DNA of 64,000 nt from DASQBT01 sp049578545 (GCA_049578545.1 JBAUMF010000052.1:13292-77291); one strand, 5' to 3'. Counted from the stretch's first letter, positions 1 to 9,049 are shown. A program made the numbers and translations. Notes: a model not told the origin generated them from the sequence alone.

Positions 1-279
1 ACCTGGCCTTTACGGGTGGCAAGCCTTGTCGGCCTTGCCTTGGCCTTGCTGGCTTTCTGTTATGGAGGCTATCTGGTCGTCGATTATTTGCTGAATGGTA
101 ATTCTGCCCAAGGCTGGACCACGATTGTGGTTGGGTTGATGTTGCTTTCCGGTATTCAGCTGATTGGCCTGGGCGTAATGGGCGAATACGTGAGTCGCAT
201 CTTCGAGGAGGTAAAGGCGCGTCCCTTGTATGTGATCAGACATCAGTCCGGCCGGAGCCTGCGGGAGGACCAGCAATGA
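1..279 (+). CDS. C-terminal end of a GT2-family membrane glycosyltransferase (5' truncated by window)
   Basis: Only the last ~92 codons are present. They contain two hydrophobic segments (around LALALLAFCYGGYLVVDYLL and the stretch ending LIGLGVMGEYVSRI) followed by a basic cytosolic tail. This is the usual C-terminus of GtrB/ArnC-like polyprenyl-phosphate glycosyltransferases, which load a sugar from a nucleotide donor onto undecaprenyl phosphate. The GEYVSRIFEEVKARP tail is typical of the family. Its stop overlaps the next start as ATGA, so it is coupled to the ArnT-like gene. The donor sugar cannot be told from this fragment. Confidence 0.8.
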   Translation, partial: TWPLRVASLVGLALALLAFCYGGYLVVDYLLNGNSAQGWTTIVVGLMLLSGIQLIGLGVMGEYVSRIFEEVKARPLYVIRHQSGRSLREDQQ

Positions 280-1835
280 CCTCGGGGTGGGACAAACGCA
301 ATGCAGGTCTGTTCATGCTTGCATTGATCTGGCTTGCAATGACCCTGGGTGCAAGACCGCTGGCGCTGCCGGACGAAGGGCGCTACGTGGGCGTGGCCTG
401 GGAAATGCTCACTTCGGGAAACTGGTTGTATCCCACCCTGAATGGCCTGCCTTTCTTCCACAAACCACCACTGTTCTACTGGATCACTGCCTGCAGTCTG
501 AGTCTGTTTGGCACGCATGAATGGGCAAGCCGCCTTGCTCCTCTGCTGGGAGCAGGAATTGCGGCCTTCACCCTGTACGGTTTTGCGCTTCGGCAAAAAG
601 GCAAAATCGTTGCACGCTGGACTCTATTGATCCTCGTGACCCAGCCCTTCTACTTCGCTGGTGCGCAGTTTGCCAACCTCGACATGCTGGTTGCAGGATT
701 TATCAGCGTTGCCATACTGCTTGCGGCTGAAGCAGCCCTCAACGCAAACAAGAGTGAACCTTATCAAGGACTTTTGGCGGGCGCCTATGTTGCCGCTGCG
801 CTCGGCGTGCTGGCCAAAGGCCTGATCGGCATCGTTCTGCCGGGGATGGTGATCGTGATCTGGCTGGCATGGGGCAGGCGCCTGGCACTTCTGTGGAAAT
901 TGATCTGGTTCCCGGGTCTTGCGCTGTTTGCAATTGTCGCCGTGCCATGGTTTGCCGCCATGCAGGCCCGCTTTCCGGACTTTCTGAATTACTTCTTCGT
1001 CTATAACCACTTCCAGCGTTTTGCCGAAAGTGGCTTCAACAATCCCATGCCGTTCTGGTTCTACCCACCGGTTATTCTGATTCTGATTCTCCCGTGGTCC
1101 TTCTGGCTTCCACCAGCCTGGAAATGTCGCGAACAGAATGGCGAGAAGAAACCCACGATCTGTTCACTGATGTGGATCTGGCTGGCTGTGATAGTAGGAT
1201 TCTTTTCCATTCCCTCATCCAAACTGGTGGGCTATGTCCTGCCTGCGCTGCCGCCTCTGGCTTATCTGCTTGCCGCTGGCCTGGGGCGCAAATGGGGATC
1301 TTCTGCTGGATGGCCGCGCCCAATGATATGGACCACGGTCCTGGCTGTACTTGTTTGTCTCTCCGCGATCGTTGCCAACAACATTGTCAACACCAAATCA
1401 GATAAAAGACTGGCTGAAATGATTGCCACTCAACGCCGCGCAGGGGAGCCGGTCGTCTTCCTGAAAAGCCAGTTTTTTGATGTGCCCTTCTATCTGGGCC
1501 TGCGTGAGCCGGTCAAAATTTTTGATGACTGGAGCGAGACGAATGCGCCCATGCGGGATAACTGGCGCAAGGCATTGTACGATGCGGGCAAGTTTGATCC
1601 GGCCAGGGCGCGGATGCTCTTGGTTGACCAGTCGCAACTTGCCCATGCCCTTTGTGAACAATCCGCTACTTGGATTGTGGCGCCCAAGGGTGCTGAGCAG
1701 GCATACCCTTTTCTACGGCACGCTCCCTTGTTGGCGACGCAGGGATCTACGGCCGCCTGGAGGGTGCCTCAAGCTGCAATGGCGGCTAGTGGGCTGTGCC
1801 CTGAAATGCCCAGCGCTGGCTCAATAAGTAAGTGA
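276..1835 (+). CDS. ArnT/PMT-like membrane glycosyltransferase (GT39/GT83 type)
   Basis: A 519-residue polytopic membrane protein. The first periplasmic loop carries the family hallmark LPDEGRYVGVAWEM, with the acidic D-E pair used in catalysis, followed by HKPPLFYW. About eleven hydrophobic segments follow, then a soluble C-terminal domain from about residue 370. Enzymes of this fold move a sugar from undecaprenyl phosphate to lipid A or another acceptor on the periplasmic side. It starts on an ATGA overlap with the upstream GT2 gene, fitting a donor-maker/transferase pair. The last 50 bp overlap the convergent GtrA gene. ArnT itself is one possibility, but the acceptor is not shown. Confidence 0.85.
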   Translation: MTSGWDKRNAGLFMLALIWLAMTLGARPLALPDEGRYVGVAWEMLTSGNWLYPTLNGLPFFHKPPLFYWITACSLSLFGTHEWASRLAPLLGAGIAAFTLYGFALRQKGKIVARWTLLILVTQPFYFAGAQFANLDMLVAGFISVAILLAAEAALNANKSEPYQGLLAGAYVAAALGVLAKGLIGIVLPGMVIVIWLAWGRRLALLWKLIWFPGLALFAIVAVPWFAAMQARFPDFLNYFFVYNHFQRFAESGFNNPMPFWFYPPVILILILPWSFWLPPAWKCREQNGEKKPTICSLMWIWLAVIVGFFSIPSSKLVGYVLPALPPLAYLLAAGLGRKWGSSAGWPRPMIWTTVLAVLVCLSAIVANNIVNTKSDKRLAEMIATQRRAGEPVVFLKSQFFDVPFYLGLREPVKIFDDWSETNAPMRDNWRKALYDAGKFDPARARMLLVDQSQLAHALCEQSATWIVAPKGAEQAYPFLRHAPLLATQGSTAAWRVPQAAMAASGLCPEMPSAGSISK

Positions 1836-2178
1836 GAACGGCCACGGAGACGAGGATAAGCGCCAGCAGCAAATAATAAGGAAGCGGACTGATATACAAC
1901 AGGATCGCATAGGAAGATTCGTTGATGACAAAACCTGCTGCAGAGAGCAGAAAGAATCGCCCCGCGGACCGCAATACTGGTGCCCCATGGTCGGCAAAGG
2001 TCAAGGAATAGTGGCCTCCATAAGACACTCCGAAGGCGCACAGCCAGCCAAGCACATTCGCCTTGAGCGGAACCAGCGCCAGCTTTTCCACGATGAAAAC
2101 CACCGTGAGAAAATGAGTGAGGGCAGCTGCGCTTCCCACCAGGATAAAGAGGATGGAGCGACGATGAAGAAAGTACAT
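1786..2178 (-). CDS. GtrA-family membrane protein
   Basis: About 130 residues with four hydrophobic segments and the GtrA layout: an N-terminal FILVGSAAALTHF segment, a central NVLGWLCAFGVSY segment and a C-terminal LTYLLSQRWAF motif. GtrA proteins are thought to flip undecaprenyl-phosphate-linked sugars across the inner membrane. I chose the ATG at 2178 because GGAG lies four bases upstream; an ATG at 2208 would add ten residues. It converges on the ArnT-like gene and overlaps it by 50 bp. With the GT2 and ArnT-like genes it completes a load-flip-transfer set. Confidence 0.85.
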   Translation of the reverse strand: MYFLHRRSILFILVGSAAALTHFLTVVFIVEKLALVPLKANVLGWLCAFGVSYGGHYSLTFADHGAPVLRSAGRFFLLSAAGFVINESSYAILLYISPLPYYLLLALILVSVAVLTYLLSQRWAFQGTAH

Positions 2179-2216
2179 TTGACTCCGCCAACGGCAATGA
2201 CCGAACATTGTACGGG

Positions 2217-3086
2217 ATGACTATTGCCGGGCAAGAACAACACGCACCGGCCAGGATCAGGATCTCCGTATGTGTGGATGATTACGGGCTGCATGAGGGG
2301 ATCAATCAGGCGGCAATCAATCTGGCCAGATTGGGCCGCGTGTCTGCAATCAGTTGCCTGGTCGAGGGCCCAGCCTGGAATTCGGGCCTGAATGCCCTTA
2401 AGGAGAACGCTGCCAATACAGAAATTGGCCTGCACCTCAATTTTACCGAGGGATTTGGCCGAAACCTGATCTGCCAGCCACTGTCGAAACTGATTCTTTT
2501 GGCTTACACATATCGGCTTAATCGCGCTGCGCTCAAGCAGGATATTCAGCGGCAGTTGGTGACTTTTGAGTCGTCAATGGGCCGCCTGCCGGATTTCATC
2601 GATGGCCATCAGCACGTGCATCAGTTCCCCATTGTAAGAGATGTTCTTCTTGACGTTCTGGATAATCAACTCTGGCCTGGCAAACCCTGGCTGCGGGCAA
2701 CCTGCCCGCCCGAAGCTTGGGCGAATTCAAAACTTCCCAAATCAGTCATATTCAAAGCACGGTTGATCTGCTTGCTCGGCGCATCAGCGTTGGGCAAGCT
2801 GGCCGACCGGCATGGCTACAGCCAGAACCACCATCTCCTCGGGGTATATGGCTTTGATATGTCTGAAACGCGCTATCTGGAGATTCTGCAGACTTGGTTG
2901 CAGAGTGCGGAGGAAGGGGATCTACTCATGTGCCATCCTTCACTGGCCGGCCCCTGGAATGATCCGCTGCTGGAAGCCCGCCAAAATGAGTATCGTGTTC
3001 TGTCCAGTGATACCTTTCCCGAAATGGTAAACCGTTCTTTTCTCAAGATCGCACCCTTGCGGGAGCAGAATGCCTCAAATTCATGA
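2217..3086 (+). CDS. ChbG/YdjC-family carbohydrate deacetylase, HpnK-like
   Basis: About 289 residues. The N-terminus has the metal-binding acidic pair in SVCVDDYGLHEG and the middle has GHQHVHQFP, which supply the D and H ligands of YdjC-family TIM-barrel deacetylases. Relatives include ChbG and HpnK, the latter found in hopanoid clusters. Here the neighbours are glycosyltransferases and GtrA rather than hopanoid genes, so deacetylation of a lipid-linked amino sugar is a reasonable inference. A TTG at 2208 is in frame, but the ATG at 2217 is the more likely start. No strong ribosome-binding site is visible. Confidence 0.8.
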   Translation: MTIAGQEQHAPARIRISVCVDDYGLHEGINQAAINLARLGRVSAISCLVEGPAWNSGLNALKENAANTEIGLHLNFTEGFGRNLICQPLSKLILLAYTYRLNRAALKQDIQRQLVTFESSMGRLPDFIDGHQHVHQFPIVRDVLLDVLDNQLWPGKPWLRATCPPEAWANSKLPKSVIFKARLICLLGASALGKLADRHGYSQNHHLLGVYGFDMSETRYLEILQTWLQSAEEGDLLMCHPSLAGPWNDPLLEARQNEYRVLSSDTFPEMVNRSFLKIAPLREQNASNS

Positions 3087-3130
3087 ATCTGCTCTTTTGC
3101 GGGTATCGCCGCAAAATCTGGGCTCGAGCT

Positions 3131-3583
3131 TCAGCGAATCTCAGAATCTGGACTTTTCCAAGGGACATCCTCCAGCCGAAGGCCAAGGAGGCGATCATGA
3201 AGAAATTGGCGATCGCGGTCCAAAAATGCCCATAAAAGCCCAACTCCAAAGAAACACAGACCTAGCAGGGCAATCATGTAACGCAGAATCGCTAAAGGTA
3301 CTTTGGGTGGACGCCCGTGTGCGTCCACAAGATGGATATGCCAGGTCTTCATCGGCAAGGTCTGCCCCCATCGCCAGAATGCGACAAAATAGACACCAGT
3401 CACCACAAGCAGGTAGGCCTGGAACATAATTCGCCAAAGGCCGGCAGTCGCATCCTTGTGCATGGCGAGAAAAAGAAACCCGGCGGTCACCCATAGTGCT
3501 GACAACAATGCCGCCTCATAGAACATTGAGGCCACCCTTCTCTTTATGGAGGGCGTAGGGGAGGGTATTGCAGGTTTTTGCAT
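3131..3583 (-). CDS. RDD family membrane protein
   Basis: 150 residues with the RDD pattern: an N-terminal KRRVASMFYEA segment, a central GQTLPMKTWHIHLVD block and a C-terminal helix ending in FLHDRLLGLRL. Three or four transmembrane segments are visible. RDD proteins are small integral membrane proteins; some have been linked to ion transport, but most lack a defined role. The gene converges on the HpnK-like gene with a 44-bp gap. No partner gene is obvious. Confidence 0.85.
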   Translation of the reverse strand: MQKPAIPSPTPSIKRRVASMFYEAALLSALWVTAGFLFLAMHKDATAGLWRIMFQAYLLVVTGVYFVAFWRWGQTLPMKTWHIHLVDAHGRPPKVPLAILRYMIALLGLCFFGVGLLWAFLDRDRQFLHDRLLGLRLEDVPWKSPDSEIR

Positions 3584-3747
3584 GCTGGCTCTATAGTAAG
3601 AAATAAATGCACTGGTAGACGGCTGATTGGCTTGATAACCGGCGTTAATTTTAAGCGCTAAATAAACATGAACCGAGGAACGGCTGATGGTCTCGCGCTA
3701 GAAGAAGGACCGGACCGAAACCACTGCGCAGGAAAGAGGAGAGGCGT

Positions 3748-4152
3748 ATGCATGTCATCAAACAACTCATGGCCATCCCTGGGGTGATTGCTGCAGGGGA
3801 ATTTGCTTACCGAGGTGACCGCTTTTCCTACGAGGGCGCCCTGACCAGCGAGTTCGCACGTATGGCGTCCATATTGTGCCGATCTAATACGGTGAGCGTT
3901 CATATGCAGTCGGAAATCTTCAATTCTTTTGCCGAAAATTGTGGTTGTCGACCGGCGCAGGGCTGGATAGTGCGGGGCGGAAACGTCAGCGTGTGCAATA
4001 TCGGTAACTACTTTGCCTTTATCGAGAATCGGCCTGAATTGTTGAATGACGTGATGACCATCATGAGAGCCAAGGTGGGGGATATCGGTGATGATCTCTT
4101 GGTTAGTCTTTATGCCAAGATTGGCGGTGACGTCAACGAAGCTCTCTATTAA
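3748..4152 (+). CDS. DUF2173 family protein, paralogue 1
   Basis: 134 residues. It shares with the next two genes the order L-M-x-(I/L)-P-G-V-I-A-A-G-E-F near the N-terminus, a central helix, the block GWIVRGGNVSVCNIGN and a terminal helix. DUF2173 proteins are small, probably cytosolic and of unknown function. I recall them mainly from sulfur-oxidising Proteobacteria, and their size and alternation suggest a roadblock/longin-like fold (inference). A clear ribosome-binding site (GGAGAGG) precedes the ATG. The C-terminus runs about 20 residues longer than in the two paralogues. Confidence 0.8.
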   Translation: MHVIKQLMAIPGVIAAGEFAYRGDRFSYEGALTSEFARMASILCRSNTVSVHMQSEIFNSFAENCGCRPAQGWIVRGGNVSVCNIGNYFAFIENRPELLNDVMTIMRAKVGDIGDDLLVSLYAKIGGDVNEALY

Positions 4153-4173
4153 TCCAGGGGACAAAGGGGAAAC

Positions 4174-4518
4174 ATGAATATCGATCAGTTGATGGGGTTG
4201 CCAGGAACACTTGCTGCCTTTACCTACACCGACAGGGGCGACCTCAAGGATCACCGAATTCGTGAAGGTACCGAAATTACATCGCAGGTTCTGGATCTGC
4301 TGGCGCATTCATGCGTCGCCAATATGGCGGTTGCCACTCTTGAGGCCAGAGGCTGGGAGTCACTGACTGGGCAAAAGGGCTTTGAACCTTTGCAAGGATT
4401 TTCCATGATCGGTTTGGAATGGTCGGCGGTCGTGAATGGCAATTGCGGCGTGGTGGTGAGAAACCGCGATGTGGATTACGAAGCGGCTTTTAACGCCATT
4501 CAATCCTGCCAGTTTTGA
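4174..4518 (+). CDS. DUF2173 family protein, paralogue 2
   Basis: 114 residues, 21 bp downstream of paralogue 1 and preceded by AAGGGG. The N-terminus (IDQLMGLPGTLAAFTY) and the block PLQGFSMIGLEWSAVVNGNCGVVV align with its neighbours but have diverged most: GWIVxGxxxSVC has become GFSMIGLEWSAVV. Function unknown. Divergence inside an operon of paralogues suggests distinct subunits of a hetero-oligomer rather than recent duplication (inference). Confidence 0.75.
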   Translation: MNIDQLMGLPGTLAAFTYTDRGDLKDHRIREGTEITSQVLDLLAHSCVANMAVATLEARGWESLTGQKGFEPLQGFSMIGLEWSAVVNGNCGVVVRNRDVDYEAAFNAIQSCQF

Positions 4519-4529
4519 GGGAGTCCCCG

Positions 4530-4865
4530 ATGTCCCTGAAGAAATTGCTGGTTCTTGATGGCGTCATTGCGGTTTGCCGGTTTCAGGATGATGGCTCCAT
4601 CATGGATGCAGCTGGGATGATTCCCAATGAGATGATGGAAAGAATGGCCAAATTTGCCCAGTGGTATCGACGCATGGTGTCTGGCAATACCGATCTGGTA
4701 TCCCTTTTTTCGCAGATGCGAGGATGGGCACCATCCAAAGGTTGGATTGTTCATGGCGCGCAGATGTCCGTATGTTCGGTAGGTAACGTCGTGTGCATGG
4801 TCCAAAATGGACAAGGCAGCTTGGATCTGCTGGTAAAGACTTTATCGGATGCCGCCCATGAATAA
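4530..4865 (+). CDS. DUF2173 family protein, paralogue 3
   Basis: 111 residues from the ATG at 4530, which has GGGAG upstream; an in-frame start at 4515 would overlap paralogue 2. The segments LKKLLVLDGVIAVCRFQDDG and SKGWIVHGAQMSVCSVGNVV are closest to the family pattern as I know it. It ends ten bases before a strong terminator and so closes a three-gene unit. Function unknown. Confidence 0.8.
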   Translation: MSLKKLLVLDGVIAVCRFQDDGSIMDAAGMIPNEMMERMAKFAQWYRRMVSGNTDLVSLFSQMRGWAPSKGWIVHGAQMSVCSVGNVVCMVQNGQGSLDLLVKTLSDAAHE

Positions 4866-4874
4866 GCGAGTTAG

Positions 4875-4913
4875 CCCACAAAAAACCCGGCTCCAGGCCG
4901 GGTTTTTTGTGGG
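4875..4913 (+). terminator. Strong intrinsic terminator after the DUF2173 genes
   Basis: A perfect 17-bp inverted repeat, with arms beginning CCCAC-A6-CCCGGC and a five-base loop. The core CCCGGC/GCCGGG is flanked by A6 on one side and T6 on the other, so it can act in both directions. It separates the DUF2173 unit from ilvI. Confidence 0.9.
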
Positions 4914-5009
4914 CCTCTGCTCTGAAAGGCGCACCAATTCTTGACCTGCGACAGATAAAACGTTTAACCTAATCAATTCACCAAAGATTTTGATTTTTTG
5001 ACCTTTTTT

Positions 5010-6722
5010 ATGGAATTGACCGGGGCCGAGATTGTTGTCCGTTGCCTTGCTGAGGAGGGGGTCGAATTTGTTTTCGGCTACCCCGGCGGGGCCGTGCTCA
5101 ACATCTATGACGAGATCTTCAAACAGGACAAATTCAAGCACGTGCTGGTCCGGCATGAACAGGCTGGTGTGCATGCGGCGGATGCCTATTCACGCTCAAC
5201 CGGGCGCGTAGGAGTGGCACTGGTCACCTCTGGTCCGGGCGCCACAAATGCGGTTACCGGGATCGCGACGGCTTACATGGATTCTGTCCCGGTAGTGATC
5301 CTTACCGGCCAGGTACCGACTGCTGCGATTGGCCTGGATGCGTTTCAGGAAGTGGATACCGTGGGTATCACTCGCCCGTGCGTCAAGCACAATTTCCTGG
5401 TCAAGGACGTGAAGGATCTTGCTGTCACCATCAAGAAAGCCTTTATGATCGCCGCTACGGGGCGTCCTGGTCCCGTGGTTGTGGATATCCCCAAGGATAT
5501 AACCATCCACAAGACGGAATATGACTATCCAGTGACGGTGGAAATGCGTTCCTACAGCCCGGTCACCAAGGGTCATCCAGGCCAGATCAAGAAAGCCATG
5601 CAGATGATTCTTGAAGCCAAACGTCCCCTGATCTACTCAGGAGGGGGCGTGGTGTTGGGCAATGCGTCCAAGTTGCTGAGGGAACTGGCCGGTTGGCTCA
5701 ACATTCCGGTTACCAGCACATTGATGGGACTGGGCGGTTTCCCGGCATCAGACAGGAAGTTCCTGGGCATGCTCGGTATGCATGGCACCTATGAGGCCAA
5801 CATGGCCATGCAACATTGTGATGTGCTGCTCGCCATCGGTGCCCGGTTCGATGACCGTGTAATCGGCAACCCCGAGCATTTCGCGCGCGAGCGGCGCAAG
5901 ATTATCCATATCGATGTTGATCCGTCTTCCATTTCCAAGCGTGTCAAGGTTGATGTCCCGATCGTTGGCGATGTGGCCAGTGTGCTGGACGACCTGGTCA
6001 AGCTTCTCAAGGCAGGCAAGCAAAAGCCCAATGCCGAAGCTATGACGTCCTGGTGGACGCAGATCGAGTTATGGCGCTCAAAGGATTGCCTGCGCTACAA
6101 CCGGAACAGTGAAATCATCAAGCCGCAGTATGTGGTCGAAAAGCTGTGGGAAGTGACCAACGGCGAAGCTTATGTCACCTCGGACGTGGGGCAGCACCAG
6201 ATGTGGACAGCCCAGTTCTATCGGTTTGACGAACCACGTCGCTGGATTAATTCCGGCGGATTAGGGACGATGGGTGTGGGCCTGCCGTATGCGATGGGAG
6301 TCCAGCTTGCGCACCCTGATGCACAGGTGGCCTGCGTGACCGGAGAGTCCAGCATCCAGATGTGCATTCAGGAACTGTCCACCTGCAAGCAGTACCATAT
6401 TCCGGTCAAGATCGTGAACCTGAACAACCGCTACATGGGCATGGTGCGCCAGTGGCAGGAATTCTTTTATGGCAGCCGCTATGCCGAGTCTTACATGGAT
6501 TCCTTGCCCGATTTCGTCAAACTGGCAGAGGCCTATGGCCATGTGGGGATGAAGATAGAGAAATCAGCGGATGTTGAGGCCGCGCTCAAGGAAGCGTTTT
6601 CCCCGGCATTAAGGGAACGGCTGGTGTTTATGGATTTCCTGACGGATCAAACGGAAAACGTCTTTCCCATGGTACCGGGAGGCAAAGGCATAACCGAAAT
6701 GATTCTGGCGGAAGATCTCTAA
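5010..6722 (+). CDS. ilvI: Acetolactate synthase, large (catalytic) subunit
   Basis: 570 residues. It catalyses the thiamine-diphosphate-dependent condensation of pyruvate to acetolactate (or acetohydroxybutyrate), the first common step of branched-chain amino acid synthesis. The N-terminus (GAEIVVRCLAEEGVEF, GYPGGAVL), the catalytic glutamate in RHEQAGVHAADAY and the C-terminal cofactor segment are in place. The magnesium-binding motif reads GESSIQM where GDGS is classical; the acid is retained. I chose the ATG at 5010 over a TTG at 4998 by family comparison, although no clear ribosome-binding site precedes either. TTGACC at 4941 may be part of its promoter. It overlaps ilvH by one base (TAATG). 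Confidence 0.97.
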   Translation: MELTGAEIVVRCLAEEGVEFVFGYPGGAVLNIYDEIFKQDKFKHVLVRHEQAGVHAADAYSRSTGRVGVALVTSGPGATNAVTGIATAYMDSVPVVILTGQVPTAAIGLDAFQEVDTVGITRPCVKHNFLVKDVKDLAVTIKKAFMIAATGRPGPVVVDIPKDITIHKTEYDYPVTVEMRSYSPVTKGHPGQIKKAMQMILEAKRPLIYSGGGVVLGNASKLLRELAGWLNIPVTSTLMGLGGFPASDRKFLGMLGMHGTYEANMAMQHCDVLLAIGARFDDRVIGNPEHFARERRKIIHIDVDPSSISKRVKVDVPIVGDVASVLDDLVKLLKAGKQKPNAEAMTSWWTQIELWRSKDCLRYNRNSEIIKPQYVVEKLWEVTNGEAYVTSDVGQHQMWTAQFYRFDEPRRWINSGGLGTMGVGLPYAMGVQLAHPDAQVACVTGESSIQMCIQELSTCKQYHIPVKIVNLNNRYMGMVRQWQEFFYGSRYAESYMDSLPDFVKLAEAYGHVGMKIEKSADVEAALKEAFSPALRERLVFMDFLTDQTENVFPMVPGGKGITEMILAEDL

Positions 6723-7213
6723 TGCGCCATATCATTTCGCTCCTGATGGAAAACGAGGCGGGCGCCCTGTCCCGAGTGGCTGGGCTGTTCTCAGCGCGCG
6801 GCTATAATATCGAGTCGCTGACTGTGGCCCCTACCGAAGACTCCACACTTTCTCGCATGACCATTGTCACCAAGGGTTCCGAAGATGTCATCGAGCAGAT
6901 CATCAAGCAGCTGAACAAGCTGGTTGATGTGGTAAAGGTCCTCGACCTGACGGATGGCAATCATATCGAGCGTGAATTGATGCTGGTCAAGGTTCGTGCC
7001 ACCGGCAAGGACAGGGAAGAAATGAAGCGCATGGCGGACATCTTTCGCGGCCGTATCATCGATGTGACCGATAAGACCTATACCATCGAACTTACTGGCC
7101 CAGGCTACAAGCTGGATGCCTTTCTGCAAGCGCTTGATGAAACATCCATTCTCGAAACCGTTCGTACTGGCGCTTCGGGCATCGGTCGCGGTGAACGCAC
7201 TTTAAAAATCTGA
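6722..7213 (+). CDS. ilvH: Acetolactate synthase, small regulatory subunit
   Basis: 163 residues, the normal IlvH length. An ACT domain fills the first ~75 residues (ISLLMENEAGALSRVAGLFS), with the valine-sensing loop around RGYNIESLTV; the C-terminal ACT-like domain follows (MLVKVRATG). It stimulates the large subunit and gives feedback inhibition by valine. The start is fused to the ilvI stop as TAATG, giving translational coupling and balanced subunits. Confidence 0.97.
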   Translation: MRHIISLLMENEAGALSRVAGLFSARGYNIESLTVAPTEDSTLSRMTIVTKGSEDVIEQIIKQLNKLVDVVKVLDLTDGNHIERELMLVKVRATGKDREEMKRMADIFRGRIIDVTDKTYTIELTGPGYKLDAFLQALDETSILETVRTGASGIGRGERTLKI

Positions 7214-7236
7214 GACTCAAGCAAGAAGGAATCAAT

Positions 7237-8253
7237 ATGAAGGTCTATTACGACAAGGACGCTGACCTGTCCATCATCAAGAAAAAGAAAGTTGCCATCA
7301 TCGGTTATGGCTCGCAAGGCCACGCGCATGCCAACAACCTGCAGGACTCCGGTGTCAAGGTCACCGTTGGTCTGCGCAAGGGGGGGGCTTCCTGGGACAA
7401 GGCCAAGAAGGCCGGATTGACCGTCATGGAAGTGAGTGACGCGGTCAAGGAATCAGATGTGGTCATGATTCTGGTGCCGGACGAGCAGCAGTCTGCTGTC
7501 TATTACACAGAGATCGAGCCTAATCTAAAAAAGGGCGCTGCGCTTGCTTTTGCGCACGGCTTCAACATCCATTACAACCAGATTGTGCCACGCAAGGATG
7601 TAGATGTGATCATGATCGCACCCAAAGGTCCTGGCCATTTGGTCCGATCCACTTACAAACAGGGGGGCGGCGTTCCTTCCCTGATCGCTGTGTATCAGGA
7701 TGTTTCGAAAAAAGCAAAGGACGTTGCACTGTCGTACTCGGCAGCCAATGGGGGCACCAAGGGCGGAGTTATCGAGACCTCCTTCCGTGAAGAAACCGAA
7801 ACCGACCTGTTTGGCGAACAGGCAGTGCTTTGCGGCGGCTGCGTGGAGCTGGTCAAAGCCGGCTTCGATACCTTGGTGGATGCCGGGTATGCACCCGAGA
7901 TGGCGTACTTCGAATGCCTGCATGAACTCAAGCTCATTGTTGACCTGATGTACGAGGGCGGTATCGCCAACATGAACTATTCCATATCCAATAATGCGGA
8001 ATATGGCGAGTACGTAACTGGCCCCAAGGTCATCAACGATCAGTCCAGGGCCGCGATGAAAGAGGCGCTGGCCAACATCCAGAATGGCGATTATGCCAGG
8101 CGCTTCATTCTGGAAGGTCGCATCAATTATCCCGAAATGACAGCGCGTCGTCGTCTAAATGCAGAGCACAAGATTGAAGTAGTAGGCGAAAAGCTGCGCT
8201 CTATGATGCCTTGGATTGGCAAGAACAAGCTCGTTGATCAGTCCAAGAACTAA
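7237..8253 (+). CDS. ilvC: Ketol-acid reductoisomerase (class I)
   Basis: 338 residues, the short class I form. The Rossmann motif VAIIGYGSQGHAHANNL binds NADPH; the metal-binding C-terminal knot domain has ETDLFGEQAVLCGG and the helix with FECLHELKLIVDLMYEGG. It converts acetolactate to dihydroxyisovalerate. AAGGA precedes the ATG, 23 bp after ilvH, so it belongs to the ilvIHC operon. Confidence 0.97.
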   Translation: MKVYYDKDADLSIIKKKKVAIIGYGSQGHAHANNLQDSGVKVTVGLRKGGASWDKAKKAGLTVMEVSDAVKESDVVMILVPDEQQSAVYYTEIEPNLKKGAALAFAHGFNIHYNQIVPRKDVDVIMIAPKGPGHLVRSTYKQGGGVPSLIAVYQDVSKKAKDVALSYSAANGGTKGGVIETSFREETETDLFGEQAVLCGGCVELVKAGFDTLVDAGYAPEMAYFECLHELKLIVDLMYEGGIANMNYSISNNAEYGEYVTGPKVINDQSRAAMKEALANIQNGDYARRFILEGRINYPEMTARRRLNAEHKIEVVGEKLRSMMPWIGKNKLVDQSKN

Positions 8254-8396
8254 TTTCAGGACCTGCGCGGCGCGCTCGTATTGTTGCGTTTCGTCACTGG
8301 CGTCGTTATTACCGGGCATCGGGTAACTCCGGTGCCCACGGCAGCACGCGTATGGCGATCGTTGCCGATCGACACCTGAAGAAAAGACAACGTTTG

Positions 8397-9032
8397 ATGA
8401 AACTGCAAGCCCATCCCCTGATTGCCCGAGAGGGTTGGCCATTTCTGGCCATTGCACTGGCCGTTTCCCTGATTGTTACCTGGGCTGGCGGTAAATGGTC
8501 TATCCCGTTCTGGCTTGCCTCTCTGTTCGTGTTGCAGTTCTTCCGCGATCCTGCAAGAGTTCCGCCGACAGACGCGGACGCGGTGATTTCCCCTGCGGAT
8601 GGGCGTATTGTCGCGGTAGAAGAAACCACAGACCCCTACCTTGAGCGCGATGCTCTCAAAATCAGCGTATTCATGAACGTGTTCAATGTCCATTCGAACC
8701 GCAGCCCGGTGGACGGTGAAGTCAAAGGGCGCTGGTACAACCCAGGTTCATTCCTTAATGCGGCACTGGACAAGGCCTCAAGCGAGAATGAACGTAACGC
8801 ACTCTGGATAAGAACAGATCGGGGCGATGTGACCTTTGTACAGATCGCGGGCCTGATTGCACGGCGCATTCTTTGCTATGCAAGAACTGGTGATGTTCTG
8901 GCTCGCGGACAGCGCTACGGTTTCATTCGTTTTGGCTCGCGTGTCGACGTGTATCTCCCCCTTCATGCCAGGCCGGAGGTTTCCATTGGACAGAAGGTGA
9001 AAGCAGCCAAGACCATACTGGCGCGCTGGTGA
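8397..9032 (+). CDS. psd: Phosphatidylserine decarboxylase proenzyme, short form
   Basis: 211 residues. An N-terminal hydrophobic pair (FLAIALAVSLIVTWAG and the next segment) anchors it. The decarboxylase core has FFRDPARVPP, ISPADGRIV and NVFNVHSNRSPVDG. Near the C-terminus RFGSRVD is the self-cleavage site: cleavage between G and S makes the pyruvoyl cofactor. The product is phosphatidylethanolamine. I chose the ATG at 8397; an upstream ATG at 8352 would add 15 unusual residues. It lies directly before pssA, which makes its substrate. Confidence 0.95.
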   Translation: MKLQAHPLIAREGWPFLAIALAVSLIVTWAGGKWSIPFWLASLFVLQFFRDPARVPPTDADAVISPADGRIVAVEETTDPYLERDALKISVFMNVFNVHSNRSPVDGEVKGRWYNPGSFLNAALDKASSENERNALWIRTDRGDVTFVQIAGLIARRILCYARTGDVLARGQRYGFIRFGSRVDVYLPLHARPEVSIGQKVKAAKTILARW

Positions 9033-9049
9033 TGCCCTAGAATTTGCTT

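Noticed and set aside
4941..4969. TTGACC-17-TTAACC as an ilvI promoter
   Set aside because: The -10 is poor and no leader peptide or attenuator is visible, so I did not list it as a feature.
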